DNA from: Blattamonas nauphoetae | Lineage: Eukaryota > Preaxostyla > Oxymonadida | Reading direction: 5' to 3' | Length of the DNA: 64,000 nucleotides | Assembly (NCBI GenBank): GCA_033064195.1 | Contig: JARBJD010000063.1 | Span: forward strand, 1 to 64,000 | In this document: one piece after another, positions 21,104 through 32,900 of the stretch | Numbering within the stretch: position 1 is the stretch's first letter | Layout of the letters: the number at the start of each line of letters is the position of its first letter | The notes under the pieces: model-generated | Databases searched by the model: none | The model's input: the letters and a program-made list of their open reading frames with translations, nothing else | Told to the model about the DNA's origin: nothing | Position numbers and translations under genes: made by a program

Positions 21104-24100
21104 TTATTGGGTTGGATCCTTCTTTTCGTTGTGAGACAGCATGTTCGAGTCTTCAGGGTGAGAAGAGAGGAACTCCCCAATTTCAGAAAGCGAAGGGCGC
21201 AGTTCAGGATTCGCCGACGCACATTGCTGAATCAGAGCAATGAATTCCTCGTTCTGAAGCGATTCCATTTTTGGGCCAATTCCTGTTCCTGACTGTCGCT
21301 GAGCATTCACAGCATCCAGTTCGCCAAACGGAACTTGACCAGTCTCAATTTCCCACAACACAAGGCCAAGACTAAAAACTGACGCTTTCTGTCCATCCAC
21401 AGCACTTCCTCCACCAGCAACAACTTCAGGTGCTCGCCAGCGAAGACCATCCATTCCAGCCTGCTCCACATCCTTCGGCACATTGTGAACGGTTCCATTC
21501 ACTTCCAATCTTCCATCTTGTTGTTTCGTCTGAGCTGCTTCCAGTTCTACTTCTTCTGATGTCATTTTCAGTTTCAGTTGAACATTCCCAGCAGAGTCAA
21601 CAATAATCCAGTGCGACGACAATCGAGTCACAACATCGCTCGCCTGACGATGAGCAAGAACTGCTTTCAGTCCATTCACGATCTGCAGTCCAATTGCTCG
21701 CTTCCCAATTTCCCTTTTCTCTTTGTGCAGCACTGAATACAGCGTCGTGTAATCTCCAACAACCGACACTTCGAACCCTCCACTGCACGCCATCACTTCC
21801 ACCAGATCCCCATTTGTCATGGACTTTGATTCAACTCTTCGAGAGGACGGATTGCGGTTGGTTGGGAGTGCGCTCGACGCGTCGAATGCCGAATGACTTC
21901 TGTCTTCGCCGTGGAAGACATCCCTCGTCGGGTCGTCTGCGAGAACATCGACCTTCTCTTCAAACTCGACCTGCTCCTGCGCTTCCATCTCTTTCTGAGC
22001 TGGCAAAGCATTCTTCTTCTGTTTTCGTCGGCGAAGGAGAACGATGATGATGATGGCGACGAGGACACCAACCAGCAAACACGCAACCAGCGGAATTAGC
22101 CAGCCCAGCAATTGTTTAGTTTCGAGCGACATCGATTTCTTTGGATCAAAAGACGATTTTGGAATGTGGAAAGTGATCGTCTCGTTCATCCGCACATCTG
22201 TCGGCGAGTCAGTGTTCGGTGTGGGCGTCAGTGATTCGATAGTGTAGGTTGTGTCGTGTGTCAGAAGCTTCCCATCTCCAATCACTTTGAACTCTTTCGT
22301 CCCTCCCGATTTCGAGCAGCTTTTGGTAGTAATGGTCAGTGTCACAGGTTTCCCATCTTCCAAAACAAAAAAGTCGTACGATCCGCACACTTCTTTGTCG
22401 AAGTGCAGAACAACAAACGCTGACTTGGGATTTGACTCGATGAGGTGTGCTGTCGTGTCTTGGAGGGTGGAGAAGGAGGGAGTTTCTGGAGTGGTAATCG
22501 ATGGTTCCTCGGGAGTGGTGAATGTGAGGAAGTCGGGAGTCGCGACGAGGTTGAAGGCCCACGCGGCGGCAGGCACTTCGATATCGTTCGTCATTCGACA
22601 TGAAGATGAGACAGGAACAACTCCCACAAACGAGATGATCGTGTAGCTCGTGTTGTACTTTAGATTCGATTCCGATCCAGACACCAAAGTCCCTGCCCCA
22701 TCCGAGAACAACATTCTCAATCTTGTTACTGTCCCAGTCGAGTCCTTCACTGTCACTTCATATTCCTGCGATGGCAGCGGTGTTATCCCCTCAATTTCTA
22801 ACTCCATCTTGCCTGTCTTTTCATTCATTTTAGTAGTTGGTTTCGCTGTCAGAAGTGGACCAATCTTGTTGAACTCGACATCTTCAGATCGAACAGGTTT
22901 CAACAAAGACGATTCTTGCTGAGTTTCCCCGATGATCATTCCACTTGAGTCAGGACTGATTGTTGTGTAACAGTCGTCAATCTCGAGTGTGGGCAACACA
23001 ACGTAGAAGATGCACACAATTGCGAGATCTGGGAACTTGCTCGCAGTCTCTTCCCTACCCAATCTGGTCGGGAAGAATGTGGTGCCATCACCAACCGAGT
23101 TCCCATCAAACAAAACATGTGAGAACGAAAGATGTCCACAATCGTCCATGTGGAAGATGCTGATGGCACCAGTCGTTCCAGAGAAGCACTTCTTCACGAG
23201 AGTGTCTGAGACGCTGATGTTCCCCTTGAACCAAGATCCAATTGCACCTCCTGCCCCTTGTGACGAGCATCCGACGAAGAGAGCTCTCTCCACTGTCAAC
23301 GTGATATATCCATACACACTAATCCCTCCTCCGAGTGCGCTGTCAGGTGCGCCGATCAACTCGCAGCGTTCAAACTTCGAGTCGACAACAGAAACATCGA
23401 GATCTCCTCCAATTTCCACGCCACCTCCATTCACACTCGCCAAGCAGTCAGCAAAGTCGCAATCAACCAATCTGTACTGCTTCTCATGGTTGTGGTCTTC
23501 TCTGTAAAACCCTCCAAGAAACAGCGCTCCTCCATACGAGAACTCGTCAGCGATGGAACAATCCTCGAATCGACACGAGGTGATCAGAGCATCATCCACA
23601 ACACCAATCCACACCGCTCCACCCGAATAGGCTGATGAGCAGGATGTGAAGTTCGATGAGGTGAGAGTTATGGATGGGCGGTTGAACTGATCGAAGGCTA
23701 AGACAGAAATGACTCCACCATCGTCCTCAGTGGAGGAAAAGTCGGTGAAGGAGCAAGAGAGGATGGAGATGGTGCCTGGGTATTGTTCGAATGAGAGAGG
23801 GCGAACAGATGGCTGATACTTGTCTCCAGTGAAGCGGCAGTTCGTGAAATTGGCGGATGATGACGTGTCGCCGCCGGTTTTGTCGAAGGAATAGACTGTG
23901 CCATCCTTGAATGGTTTAGGGGAGGAGTCAACAGGGCTGGTGGCTGCGGATTCCGAAGAGTCTGCGTCGGTGTTGGGTGAGTGGAGGAGGGAGGAGAAGG
24001 AGGAATTCGAGCACAAAACGGAACCGACAGTGTTCACGTCCCGAATCGTCGATCCCGATAAATGCGAGCTTGTCAGCGATACAACACATCCCAACATCTT

Positions 24101-24934
24101 CTGATCCAAATGCGGGAGGCTGGGCAGGTGCGAACACTCAATCGAACTCATGTTCACAAACCAGCAGCCAATCAGCGACGACGACATTCTTCCAACCGAT
24201 TCCACATTCTGTCGAGATGTTCGTGACAGTGAGAGGCCAATCCCGTCCTTTCCCAGAATCCGAGAAGAGTCAAACGAGCATCCAACAATCGACACCCAAA
24301 CTGACCCGACAAGGGATGCAAATGACGATGTTTCAACAACACCACGCATCGACCCAACATCATTACACAGCAAGCTCTTCGAAATCACAACTGATGATTC
24401 TCTTCCTGATTCCTCCAAAGTCGATGAAGAAATCACAATCACACTTGTCCATGGTGATACTTCAATTCTGCTTGAAGATATCGTCAGCATGCTGCTTGAA
24501 ATAATTCCCAGCCTTGGTGATCTTGCGTCGTTCATCTGCTGTCTTCCTTCCGCAGAATAGTCGATCAGTGAAAAGTGCATCCATTTCAACGACAATGTCG
24601 AGTTTGTCAAGGAGAACATCCACGTCCTAGAGTCCTGTCTGCTTCTATCGTCTGATTTCGAGTTCACTTCAGACGGAGACGAAGCAATCAGTCCAGTCTG
24701 CAGATTGCAATTTTCGTTCGACGGCTTCCCTGTCAGTTCCATTGATCTGTGCGCAATATCAATGTTGTTCCCAATGTATGTTCCTTCTGGTAACGACATA
24801 GACAACTTTTCATTTTGTCCAGAGTTGGAAAAGTCCGAGTTGGTGTTGAGAACAGAGGAGAGGCGGTGTGGCGATACAGACGAGTTCAAATATGCCGATA
24901 CGCAGTTGAGAAGAAGTAACAATGGTGTGTTCAT
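21104..24934 (-). CDS. Family A beta-helix pseudokinase receptor, intact
   Basis: This open frame encodes 1276 aa. Residues 1 to about 18 form a signal peptide. The conserved N-terminal domain extends to about residue 335 and ends in 'CSNSSFSSLL'. Pectate-lyase-like beta-helix rungs follow ('GGAVWIG', 'SCRFEDCS', 'GGGISVYG') to about 640, then beta-sandwich-like repeats ('SQEYEVTVKD', 'GSYDFFVLEDGK') to about 920. One membrane span lies near 943-968 and is followed by RRRK. The C-terminus resembles a kinase C-lobe with 'RWRAPEVV' and 'VFSLGLVLWEIETG'. HRD and DFG are absent ('TRLSSHWIIVD...LKLKM'), as are a glycine loop and the VAIK lysine. It is predicted to be a surface receptor that signals without catalysis. 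Divergent neighbour at 25191. Confidence 0.9.
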   Translation of the reverse strand: MNTPLLLLLNCVSAYLNSSVSPHRLSSVLNTNSDFSNSGQNEKLSMSLPEGTYIGNNIDIAHRSMELTGKPSNENCNLQTGLIASSPSEVNSKSDDRSRQDSRTWMFSLTNSTLSLKWMHFSLIDYSAEGRQQMNDARSPRLGIISSSMLTISSSRIEVSPWTSVIVISSSTLEESGRESSVVISKSLLCNDVGSMRGVVETSSFASLVGSVWVSIVGCSFDSSRILGKDGIGLSLSRTSRQNVESVGRMSSSLIGCWFVNMSSIECSHLPSLPHLDQKMLGCVVSLTSSHLSGSTIRDVNTVGSVLCSNSSFSSLLHSPNTDADSSESAATSPVDSSPKPFKDGTVYSFDKTGGDTSSSANFTNCRFTGDKYQPSVRPLSFEQYPGTISILSCSFTDFSSTEDDGGVISVLAFDQFNRPSITLTSSNFTSCSSAYSGGAVWIGVVDDALITSCRFEDCSIADEFSYGGALFLGGFYREDHNHEKQYRLVDCDFADCLASVNGGGVEIGGDLDVSVVDSKFERCELIGAPDSALGGGISVYGYITLTVERALFVGCSSQGAGGAIGSWFKGNISVSDTLVKKCFSGTTGAISIFHMDDCGHLSFSHVLFDGNSVGDGTTFFPTRLGREETASKFPDLAIVCIFYVVLPTLEIDDCYTTISPDSSGMIIGETQQESSLLKPVRSEDVEFNKIGPLLTAKPTTKMNEKTGKMELEIEGITPLPSQEYEVTVKDSTGTVTRLRMLFSDGAGTLVSGSESNLKYNTSYTIISFVGVVPVSSSCRMTNDIEVPAAAWAFNLVATPDFLTFTTPEEPSITTPETPSFSTLQDTTAHLIESNPKSAFVVLHFDKEVCGSYDFFVLEDGKPVTLTITTKSCSKSGGTKEFKVIGDGKLLTHDTTYTIESLTPTPNTDSPTDVRMNETITFHIPKSSFDPKKSMSLETKQLLGWLIPLVACLLVGVLVAIIIIVLLRRRKQKKNALPAQKEMEAQEQVEFEEKVDVLADDPTRDVFHGEDRSHSAFDASSALPTNRNPSSRRVESKSMTNGDLVEVMACSGGFEVSVVGDYTTLYSVLHKEKREIGKRAIGLQIVNGLKAVLAHRQASDVVTRLSSHWIIVDSAGNVQLKLKMTSEEVELEAAQTKQQDGRLEVNGTVHNVPKDVEQAGMDGLRWRAPEVVAGGGSAVDGQKASVFSLGLVLWEIETGQVPFGELDAVNAQRQSGTGIGPKMESLQNEEFIALIQQCASANPELRPSLSEIGEFLSSHPEDSNMLSHNEKKDPTQ

Positions 24935-24993
24935 GACTGTTCAACAAATAAATGTTCAACAATCTTGCCTCAAAGGACAGAGAGGATTTGATC
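24935..24993 (-). promoter_or_regulatory. Family A 5' box, GATCAA at -59
   Basis: GATCAA starts 59 bp before the ATG. The segment is a near mirror image of 25132-25190. Confidence 0.65.
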
Positions 24994-25131
24994 ATACCCA
25001 TTATTTACTTCTTTTTTCAGAAGGCCAATCGCTGATCCAAAACTTAACCTTTCCTATTTGGCGGCTGTCTCCTGAAAGCTAACATTGTTATCTTTCTCTG
25101 TCTGGATGTATCAATCTCAAATAATGGGTTA

Positions 25132-25190
25132 GATCAAATCCTCTCTCTCCTTTGAGGCAACATTGTTGAACATTTATTTGTTGACCAATC
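25132..25190 (+). promoter_or_regulatory. Family A 5' box, GATCAA at -59
   Basis: GATCAA starts 59 bp before the ATG. TTTGAGGCAACATTGTTGAA and ATTTATTTGTTGA are shared with the divergent partner. Confidence 0.65.
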
Positions 25191-28100
25191 ATGAACACAC
25201 AATTATTACTTCTTCTCTCCTGCGTATCAGCATATTTGAACTCGTCCATTTCGCCCCATCGCCTCTCTTCTATTCTTAACACCAACTCGGACTTTTACAA
25301 TTCTGAACCAAGTCAAACTTTGTCTATGTCGTTGCCAGATGGAACATACATTGGGGACAACATTGAAATTGCACACAGATGGATGCAACTGACAGGAGAG
25401 CCATCGAAAGAAAATGGCACACTGAAGACAGGACTGATTCCTTTATCCGAGCCGGAAGTGAACTGGAATTCAGATGAAAGAAAGAACCAGAACTTTACCA
25501 ATTGCTTGATCTGCTTGACAAACTCAACTCTATCTATGAAATGGATGGACTTTTCACTGATCGACCATTCTGATGAAGCAAGACAGCAGAAGAACGAAGC
25601 AAGATCACCAAGGCTGGCAATTGTTTCAAGCAGCATGCTGACGATATCTTCAAGCAGAATTGAAGTGTCGCGATGGACAAGTGCGATTGTGATTTCTTCA
25701 TCTCCATTGGAGGAATCAGGAAGAGAATCGTCAGTTGTGATTTCGAAGAGCTCGATGTGGAATGATGTTGGGTCGATGCGTGGTGTTGTTGAAACATCGT
25801 CATTCCCATCCCTTGTCGAGTCAGTTTGGGTGTCGATTGTTGGATGTTGGTTTGACTCTTCTCGGATTGTGGGAAACGACGGGATTGGCCTCTCGTTGAC
25901 ACGAACACCTCGACAGAATGTGGAATCGGTTGGACGAATGTCGTCATCGCTGATTGGGTGCTCGTTTGTGAACATGAGTTCGATTGTGTGTTCGCACTCG
26001 CCACACCTTCGGCATCTGGATCAGAAGATGTTGGGATGTGTTGTGTCGCTGACAAGCTCGCATTTATCGGGATCGACGATTCGGGACATGGACACTGGCG
26101 GCTCCGTTTTGTGCTCGAATTCCTCCTTCTCCTCCCTCCTCCACTCACCCAATACCGAAGTCGACTTGTCAGAAGGTACTGTCACCATCCCTGGTTCTTC
26201 CGTTTCAGAACCCTTCAAAGGAGACACCGATTATTCCTTCGACGAAAACAGCGGCGACCAATTGTCCGAAGCCGTTTTCACTAACTGCCACTTCGATAGA
26301 AGCGTCAATCAACTAACAACCAGCCCTCTCTCCTTCAATAACTACCCAGGCACCATCTCCATCGAATCCTGCTCCTTCACTGGCTGTTCATCCTCCTCTG
26401 AAGGTGGTGCAATTTATTACCTCGTCGATGTCGACCAGTACCTCCGCCCATTTCTGACCCTCACCTCGTCGAACTTCACACACTGCTCGGCGTCCTCGTC
26501 TGGTGGAGCGGTCTATCTGATGATGTTTGATGCTATTGCCCTCACCTCGTGCCGCTTCGAACACTGCTCGACCATCGACCATTCGTATGGCGGTGCCGTG
26601 TACATGTGTATCTACGACCACATGAGAATCCAGAAGGTGCATTCGACCGTGGATGGCTGTGTCTTCTCGGACTGCACAACAGTGTTTGGAGGAGGCGGAC
26701 TATACAGTGATGACATGACAGATATTACAATGTCCGACACGACATTTGACTTCTGTGAAACGAACTCCACCAACGTCTACTCGCGTGGAGGAGGAGGGAT
26801 CCTAATGGAAGGAGACGGAATATTGACTGCGGAGAGATGCCACTTCATCGAATGCCGGACCAGCAATGCAGGAGCCGCAATCTCTTTTGCTGGCACGAAA
26901 GGATTCAACATCTCCGACATCCTCGTTAAGGACTGCTACTCAGGAGTGACTGGCGCCATCTTCATCTCATGCGTGCAATCTTCGAAGCCCATTTTGTTCT
27001 CGCGTGTGTACATGGTTGGAAATTCGATGGGTACAGACACCCTCTTCTTCACGTCGAACAACTATGGCTTTCCCGAGCATACACCCAAGTTCCCTGATAT
27101 CCAAATTCTGGGAATCAATTTCAATTCAGGTGTCACAATCAAATTTGTCGACTGTTTCACGACCATCATGCCAGACTCAAGCGCAATGGTTATCGGGATC
27201 GATGTCGATCTCTCGACGCGTTATTACATCCCTGCTTTCAATATGGTGTCTGAATTCGAAAAGATTGGTCCACTTCTGACAGCGAAACCGACAGCTAAAA
27301 TGAATGAAAAGACAGGAAAGATTGAGTTGACGATGGAGGGTATGATGCCTCCGATTTCGCAGGAATATGAAGTGACAGTGAAAGCAGAGGATAAAACAGA
27401 GGCGAGATTCAGAATGCTGTTCTCGGATGGGACAGGGACTCTGGTGTCTGGATCAGAAGAGAATCTGAAATACATCACTGATTCCACGATCATGTCGATT
27501 GTGGGAGTTGTTCCAGAATCCTCTTCTTCTCGGATGACGAACGATATCGAAGTGCCTGTCGCAGCGTGGGCGTTCAACCTCGCCGCGACTCCCAACTACC
27601 TCTCCTTCACCACTCCAGAGGAACCATCGACTCTCATCTCAGCCACTGCCAACCTCATCTCAGATGATCCGAAGTATGCACATTTGCTCATCGTGTTCAA
27701 CGAAAATGTGAAAGGATCGTTCGACATTGTTGTAGAAGAGGAAGGGAAGGATGTGACGATCACAGTGTCGATCTTGGAGGAAGCTCAGGCTGGAGAAAGT
27801 TCGAAGTTCATTGTTGTTGGAGAAGATCGTCTGCTGACACATGACACGACATACACAATCCAATCGATTGTTCCAACACCAGGAACAGACTCGCCGTTTG
27901 TGTTCATGAACAAGACGATCACATTCCACATTCCGAAATGGTCGCATGTTCCTCCCGAAGAGCCAGAAGATCCTGAAGATCCCACTGAGCCATTTCCAGA
28001 GGATCCCGAAGAACCGGAAGACCCGACGGAACCAGAACCAGAGGATCCCAAAAACAAAAAACTCTTTCGGCAGAAATGAAGGCAATGCTGAGTTGGTTGA

Positions 28101-28962
28101 TTCCGCTGGTTGCGTGCCTGCTGGTTGGACTGGTGCTGGCGATCATCATCATCGTTCTGCTGCGACGCCGACAGAAGAAGACATCTGAGCCGATTCAGAA
28201 AGAGATGGAAGCGCAGGATCAGGTCGAGATTGACGAGAAGATGGAAGTTGTCTCAGATGAGCAGACGAAGAATGTCCTCCAGATGGAACGAAGAACTCAT
28301 TCAGCGTTCGACTCGTCGAGTGTGGTGCCGACGAACATGAACCATTCGCGTGATGGGATGGAGAGTGAGGCGAAGATGGACTGGTTGAAGTGATGGCGTG
28401 CAGTGGAGGGTTCGAAGTGTCGGTTGTTGGAGATTACACGACGCTGTATTCAGTGCTGCACAAAGAGAAGCGTGGAATTGGGAAGCGAGCAATTGGACTG
28501 CAGATCGTGAATGGACTGAAAGCAGTTCTTGCTCATCGTCAGGCGAGCGATGTTGTGACTCGATTGTCGTCGCACTGGATTATTGTTGACTCTACTGGGA
28601 ATGTTCAACTGAAACTGAAAATGACATCAGAAGAAGTAGAACTGGAAGCAGCTCAGACGAAACAACAAGATGGAAGATTGGAAGTGAATGGAACCGTTCA
28701 CAATGTGCCGAAGGATGTGGAGCAGGCAGGAATGGATGGTCTTCGCTGGCGAGCACCTGAAGTTGTTGCTGGTGGAGGAAGTGCTGTGGATGGACAGAAA
28801 GCGTCAGTTTTTAGTCTTGGCCTTGTGTTGTGGGAAATTGAGACTGGTCAAGTTCCGTTTGGAGAACTGGATGCAGTGAATGCTCAACGACAGTCGGGAA
28901 CAGGAATTGGACCGAAAATGGACTCACTTCAGAACGTAGAGTGGCATGTATGTACCCTGTAG
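25191..28962 (+). pseudogene. Family A receptor, frameshifted and lacking its 3' end
   Basis: The start 'MNTQLLLLLSCVSAYLNSS', N-terminal domain, beta-helix rungs ('GGAIYY', 'GGAVYL', 'CRFEHCS') and an acidic proline stalk (repeats of 'PEDPTEP') are all present in one frame to 28079. A one-base change in the A-rich run near 28050 moves the membrane span ('MLSWLIPLVACLLVGLVLAI') to the next frame. A second frame change near 28380 precedes 'GLVEVMACSGGFEV'. The kinase-like end then reads on to 'PKMDSLQN' at about 28935, where family similarity is cut off and CTGTAGG repeats begin. The final 30-40 residues are missing. Confidence 0.9.
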
Positions 28963-29068
28963 GATATCGGGAGACTGTAGGTTGTAGGGACTCTGTAGGT
29001 TGCGAAAAGGGACTCTGTAGGTTGTGAGAGGGAGCCTGTAGGTTGTTTTGGTACTCTGTAGGTTGTGT
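28955..29068. repeat. CTGTAGGTTG short tandem repeat
   Basis: Six copies of CTGTAGG, mostly within GGGACTCTGTAGGTTG, occur at 16-29-bp spacing. They begin 20 bp after the family A similarity breaks, so the repeat may mark the deletion or rearrangement that removed the gene end. Confidence 0.7.
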
Positions 29069-29910
29069 CTCAACACTGTCTTCTCGACTCATTCCGCTCC
29101 ATGAAACATGCAAGAGACCACAACGGGATTCATTCAACCTTCATCTTACGACTTTCGTTCAAACACAGTCTCCCGCCGTCTCCAGATCATTCCACATGTC
29201 GATTGGAGGAACTGTTCTTGTGATGATCATCGAACAATCACACTCGAAGGCCTCCCCGAATCTGTCTTCGTCGAGGATTCAATGTGTCAACAAGCAACCC
29301 ACATCACGACATGAGCGAGATGTGCACTTCACGTCACTCTCAACTATTTCTGCCTGTCTCGCCCGTCGTCGTTCTCTTCTGACTCGATCTTCGCTGGTTG
29401 TTCGACGACACCTTGTTCAACCACGTCATACTCGGAATCAGCAACAATCGACAACCATCCACCACAATCACCACACGCTCTTTCTTCGTTGCCGTCGTCT
29501 GACGTTTCATTTAGAGAAATTGCAGGTCACCCCTTCATTCTCGTCACTCGTTCGTTTGTCATCTCGCATGTCGCATCAGACACTCACTAGCTCCGCTTCT
29601 GCCTGCTTGTCTCACTCTGAATGGTCGGAGTGTGGCTGGTTTGTGGAAGCTTTCTCACGTTTGGAGCAAGGTGTGAGACCCACCACTGTTTCGTGTCATT
29701 TTTTCACATCACCTTTTTGGGAGATGCGCAGTTGAACAAAGGTCATTCACAAACTGGTTGCATTTCACTTTTCGCGTTTGATTGCTTTGTTTCGCTTCAC
29801 ATTTCACAGATCAATGGTCCACTCGTCTCGTTTCTTTTCAAAAATGGAAAGATCAAGCAGTACCAGCAGTTTGATTCTTCCTGATTGTCTGTTTTGCAAG
29901 TAAAGGGTCT
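29069..29910. other. Intergenic with conserved upstream block (29560-29720)
   Basis: The block is near-identical to 39228-39388 and to inverted 20219-20362. Around 29200-29340 the sequence also matches the spacer upstream of the gene at 20078. All reading frames here are short or shared as nucleotide repeats. Confidence 0.6.
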
Positions 29911-29969
29911 GATCAATTTCTCTCTGTCGTTTGTGGCAGCATTGTTTGACTTTTTTTTGTTGAACAATC
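29911..29969 (+). promoter_or_regulatory. Family A 5' box, GATCAA at -59
   Basis: AAAGGGTCTGATCAATTTCT is shared exactly with the promoter at 39452, and TTGAACAATC adjoins the ATG. Confidence 0.65.
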
Positions 29970-32900
29970 ATGAACACACACTTGTTGCTACTGCTTGCTG
30001 GCATGATGATCTGTTCGAACTCATCCATATTGCCGCACCGCCTCTCCTCTGTCCTGAATTCCAACTCAGACTTTTTCAACTCTAAAACCGGTGAAACTTT
30101 GTCTATCTCGTTGCAAGAAGGAATATACATTGGGGACAACATTGAAATTGCACACAGATGGATGGAACTGACAGGAGAGCCGTCGAATGAGAATGGCAAT
30201 CTGAAAACTAAACTAACTACTTCGACCGAGTCAGAAGTGAACTGGAATTCAGACAACAAAATGAGACATGACTTCGAAAATTGCATGTTTTCATTGACAA
30301 ACTCAACACTGTCGTTGAAATCTATGCACTTTTCACTGATCGACAATTCTGCCGAAAGAAGACACCAGAAGAACGAAGCAAGAGCGCCAAGGCTGACAAT
30401 TGTTTCAAGCAGCATGCTGACGATATCTTCAAGCAGAATTGAAGTGTCGCCATGGACATGTGCGATTGTGATTTCTGGATCTGCATTGGAGGAATCAGGA
30501 AGAGAATCGTCAGTTGTGATTTCGAAGAGCTTGCTGTGGAATGATGTTGGGTCGATGCGTGGTGTTGTTGAAACATCGTCATTTGCATCCTTTGGAGAGT
30601 CAGTTTGGGTGTCGATTGTTGGATGCTCGTTTGACTCTTCTCGGATTCTGGGAAACGACGGGATTGGCCTCTCACTGACACGAGCACCTCGAAAGAGTGT
30701 GGAATCGGTTGAAAGAATGTCGTCATCGCTGATTGAATGCTCATTTGTGAACATGAGTTCGATTGAGTGTTCGCACCTGCCCAGCCTCCCGCATTTGGAT
30801 CAGAAGATGTTGGGATGTGTTGTATCGCTGACAAGCTCGCATTTGTCGGGATCGACGATTCGGGACGTGAACACAGTCGGGTGCGTTTTGTGCTCGAATT
30901 CCTCCTTCTCCTCCCTCCTCCCCTCCCCCCACACCGAATGCAACACCCACACCGACTCATCTGAAGGCACAGTCCTCTTTCCTGGGTCATCCACTCCCGA
31001 AAAGTTCGTGGATAGCGACAAATATCGGTTCAACGACACCAGTGGCAACGAAACAACCTCCGCCGTTTTCTCGAACTGCCACTTCACTGGAATCGGCTAC
31101 ACAGCGTATTATAGTCCACTCTACTTCTCGAAATACCCAGGCACCATCTCCGTCCTCTCCTGCTCGTTCTCTGGCAGTCACAACATCTCTTACGGTGGAG
31201 CCATTTATGTCAAAGTCGAGGATCAACACAACCACACGTGTTTCACTCTCACCTCGTCGAACTTCACCCACTGCACGGGATTCTCGGGTGCTGGAGCGGT
31301 GCATCTTGAAATTGTGGATGATGCTGTCATCACCTCGTGCCGATTCGAAGACTGCTCGGTTGAGAATGATTATTCGTCTGGAGGAGCCGTCTTTCTCGAA
31401 TGGTGCTTCAGCGTCGACGTGAGTCAGAAGCAGGTCAACGTGGTTGATTGTTTCTTCGCTGATTGTTATGCGGTTTCCCGTGGGGCTGGAATCTGCCAAC
31501 TTGGAGGCATCCCTCTTTCAGTTGTTGACACAATGTTTGAACGCTGTGAGGCCTTGACCACTGGATACGCTTGCTCGTCTGGAGGAGGAATCGCTGTATT
31601 CGCAAAAGCTGCTTTGACAGTGGAGAGAACTCACTTCGTAAACTGCACATCCGCACATTTGGGGGGAGCCTTGACAGTCTATGAAAATGCAGAAGTCCAC
31701 ATCTCAGACATTCTCGTGCAGAACTGCTACTCGGGAACAACAGGTGCCGTCTTCATCAAGCGTTATCAAGTTGCTGATTCTCTTTCGTTGTCGCATGTGT
31801 ACTTTGTTGGGAATTCGATTGGTGATAACACCACTGTCTTAACGACGTTCATGGGATTCCCGCAGCAGACACCCAGGTTCCGTGATCTCGCAATCCTGCA
31901 CACCGACTTCACTGTCATGCCCACAATCACGCTTGACGACTGTTTCACCAACATCATTCCTGACTCAGTTGGAATGGTCACGGGAGTATATAATTCACAG
32001 TCAGGTTATCTCGACCCTGAACGACTTATGGATCCCGAGTTCAACAAGATTGGTCCACTTCTGACAGCGAAACCAACAGTGAGAATGAATGAAAGGACTG
32101 GAAAGATGGAGTTGGAGATGAAAGGGATGACACCACCGATCTCACAGGAATATGAAGTGACCGTGAAAGTGGATGAGAACGAAGCAGAAACAAGATTGAG
32201 AATGTTGTTCTCGAATGGAGTTGGGACTCTGGTGTCTGGGTCAGATTTCACTTTTCCATACAAAACTGGTTACACGATCATCTCGATTGTGGGAGTTGTT
32301 CCTGAACCATCTTCTTCCTCTTCTTCTCGGATGACGAATGGAATCACAATCCCTGCAGTTGCGTGGCCGTTCAACCTCGCTGTGACACCCAACTACCTCT
32401 CCTTCACCACCCCCGAAAAGCCGTCAACTCTCCTCTCAGCCACTTCCGACCTCATCTCAAACGATCCCAAATTCGCTTATGTGATTATTCACTTCAACAA
32501 AGAAGTGAATGGATCGTTCGACATTGTTGTTTTGGAGGAAGGGAAGGATGTGACGATCACAGTATCGAATTTGGTGGAAGCGCTGGGTGGAGAAAGTTCG
32601 AAGTTCATCGTTGTTGGAGACGATCGTCTGCTGACTCACGACACGACATACTCAATCCAATCGATTGTTCCAACACCAGGAACAGACTCGCCGTTTGTGT
32701 TCATGAACGACACGATCACTTTCCACATTCCAAAATCGTCGTATGTTCCTCCCGTTGAACCGGAAGAACCGGAAGATCCAAAGAAAACGAAGTTGGCAGA
32801 AGTGAAGAAACTGCTGAGCTGGCTGATTCCGCTGGTTGCGTGCCTGCTGGTTGGACTGGTGCTGGCGATCATCATCATCGTTCTGCTGCGACGCCGACAA

